Origin: Deltaproteobacteria bacterium
GTDB taxonomy: Bacteria > Desulfobacterota > Binatia > UTPRO1
Direction of reading: 5' to 3'
DNA length: 38,046 bases
Assembly: GCA_020852955.1 (NCBI GenBank)
Contig: JADYZW010000031.1
Location: 1-38,046 of the forward strand
Under the pieces are notes generated by a model. The model had not been told where the DNA came from and searched no databases. It saw only the letters and a program-made list of their open reading frames with translations. The position numbers and the translations under genes were made by a program. Positions 35,646-38,046 of this stretch are shown piece by piece (the stretch's first letter is position 1; each line of letters begins with the position of its first letter).

Positions 35646-36203
35646 TCAGTCCTGCCTTGCAATGTAGGGAACCGACAACGCAGCAGGAGCACCGCATGCG
35701 AAGCCAGCGGCCAACATGGTGACGGTCTCGTCGTTCAGCTGAAAGGGCCCGGGCAGCGGAACCGTGCGCCCCTCGGCAGATCGCCGAAGGCGCTTGCTTG
35801 CCTGAAGTATCGGCTCTGACGCGAGCTCGAAGCCAGCCAGGACCCTCCGAAGATCGCTGTCCTGCGCTTGAGAAACTCGCTCGAAAAATGGGAACCACGT
35901 AGGGGCTGCATCGAGCCAAAGTTCCCAGCGGGCCTCAAACTCTTCTTCGACCGTTTCGCCAAGATTCCATAGCGTAGAGACGCCTGGCGCGTGGAAAACT
36001 TCCATGCAGCGGTTCGCTGCTACCCCGAAGACCGAACGCGCTTGGGCGAAGTAGTGAGTTCGCGGGAAGCCTCGACGAATAGCGGTGGCACCGAAAGGTC
36101 CGAGCTGCCCCCTGGTATTCCACCACTGCGCTCGATCGAGTTCTCCAAAGCGCCCGACAACCACCCGGAGACGGAGAAGATGATCGAGGTCGATGGCGCT
36201 CAT
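35646..36203 (-). CDS. brxE: BrxE-like BREX accessory protein
   Basis: A 185-residue protein placed first before brxA. Its opening LLRLRVVVGRFGELDRAQWWNT and the FPRTHYFAQARSVFGVAANRC segment (here FPRTH and ARSVFGVAA) fit my memory of the BrxE family, small proteins of unknown role described with BREX type 6. No catalytic motif, signal or membrane segment is seen. The ATG at 36203 overlaps the stop of the small upstream ORF (ATGA). Base composition is less GC-rich than the left half of the window. Identification rests on recall and position, so a different small BREX-linked family is possible. Confidence 0.6.
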   Translation of the reverse strand: MSAIDLDHLLRLRVVVGRFGELDRAQWWNTRGQLGPFGATAIRRGFPRTHYFAQARSVFGVAANRCMEVFHAPGVSTLWNLGETVEEEFEARWELWLDAAPTWFPFFERVSQAQDSDLRRVLAGFELASEPILQASKRLRRSAEGRTVPLPGPFQLNDETVTMLAAGFACGAPAALSVPYIARQD

Positions 36204-36355
36204 CGGGATTTGATCTCAGCAGACCGGAGAATAGTCACGAGTTCTCGGTCGCTTACGGGAGGTAGACCTGGGATGTCAATTCTTCGAAATGAGGCGCTCG
36301 AAGCAGCCGAACGTCCCCACTGAAGCGCAGTTAACTCGTTCTGAACCAAGGCCAT
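36200..36355 (-). CDS. Small 51-codon ORF coupled to brxE
   Basis: A minus-strand ORF beginning MALVQNELTALQWGRSA and ending VTILRSAEIKSR. Its stop overlaps the brxE ATG as ATGA, a coupling seen repeatedly in this cluster, which argues that it is translated. The start ATG lies inside the palindrome at 36348-36390, and an in-frame stop occurs upstream near 36406, so it may be the 3' remnant of a gene cut by the neighbouring IS-derived DNA. I do not recognise the family. Confidence 0.4.
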   Translation of the reverse strand: MALVQNELTALQWGRSAASSASFRRIDIPGLPPVSDRELVTILRSAEIKSR

Positions 36356-36395
36356 CCGTACGCCCAATTCCGGGCGTTTCGGATGGCCTTCTTTT
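36348..36395 (+). terminator. Strong hairpin with T tail, rrnB T2-like stem
   Basis: An 11-bp perfect inverted repeat (AAGGCCATCCG / CGGATGGCCTT) has an inner CGCCC/GGGCG stem and is followed by CTTTTC in the plus direction. The outer stem resembles the Escherichia coli rrnB T2 terminator stem as I remember it. No plus-strand gene leads into it, so it may be a remnant or may insulate the BREX promoter region from opposing transcription. A second hairpin (CGGGCTCA / TGAGCCCG, 36396-36420) follows directly. Confidence 0.6.
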
Positions 36396-36506
36396 CGGGC
36401 TCATCGGGGATTTGAGCCCGGATTTCTCAGATGGCCAGCCTCATGACCATACCGTGCGAATCGGCTATGAGCTGCAAGGGTTTGGTGAACACGAGGAGGG
36501 CGGCGG

Positions 36507-36789
36507 ATGCCTGACGCGACGGGTGAAGCGGAAGGACACGGGTTGCGGGTCGCGTTCGACCGTCGATTGAAGTTGGAATTTCACGGCGCCAGCGTCACCT
36601 CGGATGCCGGCCTGCTTGCGTTCCGCGAACTCGACGACGCGCTCGGCCTCACCGCGATGGCCGCCGACGTGCTCACCGACCCCCGCACCGGGCGCAACGG
36701 GCGCCACAGCCTGATCGCCCAGCTCCGGCAGTCGGTGTTCGGCCGCCTCGCGGGCTACGAGGACGTGAACGACGCCGACCGCCTCGGCC
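36507..36789 (+). pseudogene. IS1380-family transposase, N-terminal fragment
   Basis: About 93 codons match the start of IS1380-type transposases: LKLEFHGASVTSDAGLLAF, ELDDALGLTAMAADVL, DPRTGRNGRHSLIAQLRQS and FGRLAGYEDVNDADRL. The homology stops abruptly after DADRL, near 36785, where a family member should go on for about 350 more residues with its DDE domain. The ATG at 36507 has GAGGAGGG upstream. The rest of the element, including its right end, is missing; the terminal inverted repeat was not identified. The break is joined directly to an integrase fragment. Confidence 0.8.
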
Positions 36790-37116
36790 GTGTTCACGAC
36801 GCCGAAGGGCGCGCCAATCGACCAGGCGAACTTCTATGCCCGCGAGTGGGTCCCGATGCTCCGCCTGCTCAAGATCCGGCCACGGCCCTTCTACAACACC
36901 CGCCACACGTACATCTCGTACATGCTCGCGATCGGCGCCCGGCCGCTCTGGGTCGCGCGCCAGACGGGCACGAGCCTCGAGATGATCGAGCAGCACTATG
37001 GCGACGCACGCTGCTCGAGTGGCGAGCTCGACGCGCTGATCAGTGACGCCAAACGAGCCCGGACCCGGAATCTACCCGGAACCCTCGACGACGATTCGTC
37101 GAACGACGTTCTCGCC

Positions 37117-37146
37117 GACGAAAAGGCCCCGACGAGTCGGGGCCTT
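37117..37146 (-). terminator. Terminator of the tRNA-Gly unit
   Basis: An 11-bp perfect stem (AAGGCCCCGAC / GTCGGGGCCTT) is followed on the minus strand by TTTTCGTC. It lies six bases beyond the tRNA-Gly 3' fragment in the direction of tRNA transcription, so it is best read as the terminator of that tRNA unit. The left tRNA fragment has no such hairpin. Confidence 0.7.
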
Positions 37147-37151
37147 CATCC

Positions 37152-37195
37152 AGAGCGGGCGACGGGGGTCGAACCGGCGACGTCCAGCTTGGGAA
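37152..37195 (-). repeat. Right island att site: second 3' half of tRNA-Gly(TCC)
   Basis: This is the same 44-base tRNA-Gly 3' half as at 20219-20262, with one difference at 37164 that breaks a T-stem pair (C opposite C). The sequence beyond 37195 does not form the tRNA 5' half (no CCAGC to close the anticodon stem, no D arm). Thus neither copy in the window is a working tRNA. The copy lies beside the integrase fragment, as expected for an island end. Confidence 0.85.
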
Positions 37196-37319
37196 TGGGA
37201 TTGAAGCGAACGTTCAAGACTTTGATTTGTCGGGATAATCGACCAAAAAGCTGCGGCCTCTCGAGGTCCAGCAGACAGGTCGAAGGGGGCTCAGATCAGC
37301 GACAGAAACTGTCGAGGCG

Positions 37320-37688
37320 TCAGGATACGCGTGCGAAAGATCGCTCAAGGGTGAGGAGATCGCGGTCACCGGTCACGAGGTAGTGTGCTCGTGCGGCGAC
37401 GGCACATTCCAAGATTCGGTTGTCGTCGTGATCGCGAACGACAGCCAGCCATGACGGCCCAGGATCGATGATGCGAGCGGGCAGTCCAGTCACCGCGTCT
37501 ACAAGGCGGCTGTGCGTCCAACAAAACTTGGGACCTGTGAGCACGCGGGTGACCTCTTCGAGAATCGCCTCCGAGGCGAAGACCTCGATGGCGCCAGAAG
37601 CCGCGAGGAGGAGAATCGCCTTCGGATTTCCCCCCGAGGCGAATGCGGAGACGATGCCGTTGGTGTCAGCGACGACGCGGGGACGCAT
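37320..37688 (-). CDS. PIN-domain toxin (VapC-like putative toxin family)
   Basis: A 122-residue PIN-domain protein: VADTNGIVSAF gives the first acidic residue D8, EAILEEV gives E44, DHDDNRILECA gives D88/D89 and YLVTGDRDLL gives D108. These are the four acidic positions expected of a Mg-dependent ribonuclease. It belongs to the 'putative toxin component, PIN family' type. The ATG at 37688 overlaps the antitoxin gene by 23 bases, so translation is coupled. The RNA target is unknown. Confidence 0.88.
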   Translation of the reverse strand: MRPRVVADTNGIVSAFASGGNPKAILLLAASGAIEVFASEAILEEVTRVLTGPKFCWTHSRLVDAVTGLPARIIDPGPSWLAVVRDHDDNRILECAVAARAHYLVTGDRDLLTLERSFARVS

Positions 37689-37953
37689 CTATGCCCATCG
37701 TGCGGCTTCGCCGCAGTTCATCGACGATGGCCTGGACCTGCTTCTCGCTGGCAACGCCCATCTGCTTGGCACGTTTCCGGCCGTAGGCGAAGGCGCGGCT
37801 GAGGGCCGCCTCGCGCTCGCTATGATCCAGGTAGAGCCGGAGCGCGGCGCGTACGAGCTCGGAAATGCTCTGGTGCTGCTTTTTCGCCAGTTTCTGCACC
37901 GCGGATTCGAGCGGAGGGGGAAGCGAGATCGTGACGGGTTTTCGTTGTGGCAT
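37666..37953 (-). CDS. Ribbon-helix-helix antitoxin
   Basis: A 95-residue protein with an N-terminal ribbon-helix-helix (KPVTISLPPPLESAVQKLA, then HQSISELVRAALRLYL), which binds DNA as a dimer. The C-terminal tail (about 45-95) would bind the PIN toxin. Two ATGs are close together: AGGAG abuts the first (37962) but lies nine bases before the second (37953), so the second is chosen. It should repress its own promoter in the 93 bases to the window end. A TTGACG there (minus strand) is a possible -35, but I see no convincing -10. Confidence 0.87.
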   Translation of the reverse strand: MPQRKPVTISLPPPLESAVQKLAKKQHQSISELVRAALRLYLDHSEREAALSRAFAYGRKRAKQMGVASEKQVQAIVDELRRSRTMGIDASPRRR

Positions 37954-38046
37954 TGAGGGCATCTCCTGTGTGACGATGTCATACAGGCTAGCGTACCATG
38001 AGCTAGGACGTCAACGCTTACCGAGCGAGTATCGTCTGTAGTTGAA

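Larger units (their letters stand above)
36790..37383 (+). pseudogene. Tyrosine recombinase (phage-type integrase), C-terminal fragment
   Basis: The frame opens at the break with VFTTPKGAPIDQANFYAREWVPMLRLL and contains RPRPFYNTRHTYISYMLAIGA, ARQTGTSLEMIEQHYG. These hold the second active-site Arg (NTRHT) and the Tyr nucleophile (QHYG). The N-terminal core-binding domain and the first catalytic Arg are gone, so it cannot be active. Recognisable homology ends near 37060. The frame then reads through the terminator hairpin and the tRNA fragment (giving ATGVEPATSSLG, a well-known tRNA read-through) into the next region and ends inside the PIN gene. Its place next to the right att site identifies it as the island's own integrase. 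Confidence 0.8.

Noticed and set aside
36251..36279. TTGACA with a 17-base spacer on the minus strand as a BREX promoter
   Set aside because: The matching -10 would be GTAAGC, a very poor fit, and the stretch is better read as codons of the small ORF ahead of brxE.
20219..37195. CRISPR array or cas genes in the defence island
   Set aside because: No regularly spaced short repeats and no Cas-like proteins are seen; the defence content is BREX and DarTG only.

Overview
The window is a 38 kb piece of a GC-rich bacterial chromosome. Its left half is ordinary chromosomal metabolism. Its right half is a defence island inserted next to a displaced tRNA-Gly fragment. Family content (pyrophosphate-type phosphofructokinase, pyruvate:ferredoxin oxidoreductase, phasin, wax ester/TAG synthase, a giant GAF/coiled-coil protein, CocE-type hydrolase) would fit a high-GC deltaproteobacterial-like or Binatota-like environmental lineage. 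That placement is a guess from gene content only.

Bases 1-20200 (core-like). From left to right: the N-terminal end of a pyruvate:ferredoxin oxidoreductase preceded by a phasin gene (minus); PPi-phosphofructokinase (plus); alpha-glucan phosphorylase (minus); a CBS-pair protein and a WS/DGAT acyltransferase that itself carries a C-terminal CBS pair (minus, overlapping); a third CBS-pair protein (plus); a 1724-residue GAF/coiled-coil/receiver-like protein (minus); the ilvBN acetolactate synthase operon (minus); a secreted sulfatase (minus); a secreted protein of unknown function (plus); and a CocE/NonD hydrolase (plus). ilvB has a complete-looking attenuator: a 30-residue leader peptide with seven consecutive valine codons, an antiterminator segment at the leader stop codon, and a terminator with a U tract just before ilvB.

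Bases 20219-37195 (mobile island). Both ends are marked by a 44-bp direct repeat with one mismatch. The repeat is the 3' half of a tRNA-Gly(TCC) gene from the anticodon loop to the discriminator base, as expected for tyrosine-recombinase att sites. Between the repeats, on the minus strand, lies one long unidirectional defence cluster: a 51-codon ORF, brxE-like, brxA, brxB, brxC, pglX (split into methyltransferase and C-terminal genes), pglZ, brxL, then the DNA ADP-ribosylation toxin-antitoxin pair darT-darG, ending at a terminator. Most junctions overlap or nearly abut, so the cluster probably acts as one operon. BREX would methylate self DNA (PglX) and block phage replication through BrxC/PglZ/BrxL. 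DarT would modify phage or host DNA unless neutralised by DarG. At the right end an IS1380-type transposase fragment is joined directly to a C-terminal tyrosine integrase fragment, so the island has probably lost its own excision enzyme.

Bases 37196-38046. Neither tRNA fragment has its 5' half, so the intact tRNA-Gly should lie beyond the window. This suggests a second, tandem island that begins at 37196 and carries the PIN-toxin/ribbon-helix-helix antitoxin pair seen here.

The most noteworthy items are the tRNA-bounded BREX+DarTG island, the pglX split with its own internal ribosome-binding site, the brxE/brxL combination that mixes BREX type 6 and type 1 features, and the valine attenuator in front of ilvBN.
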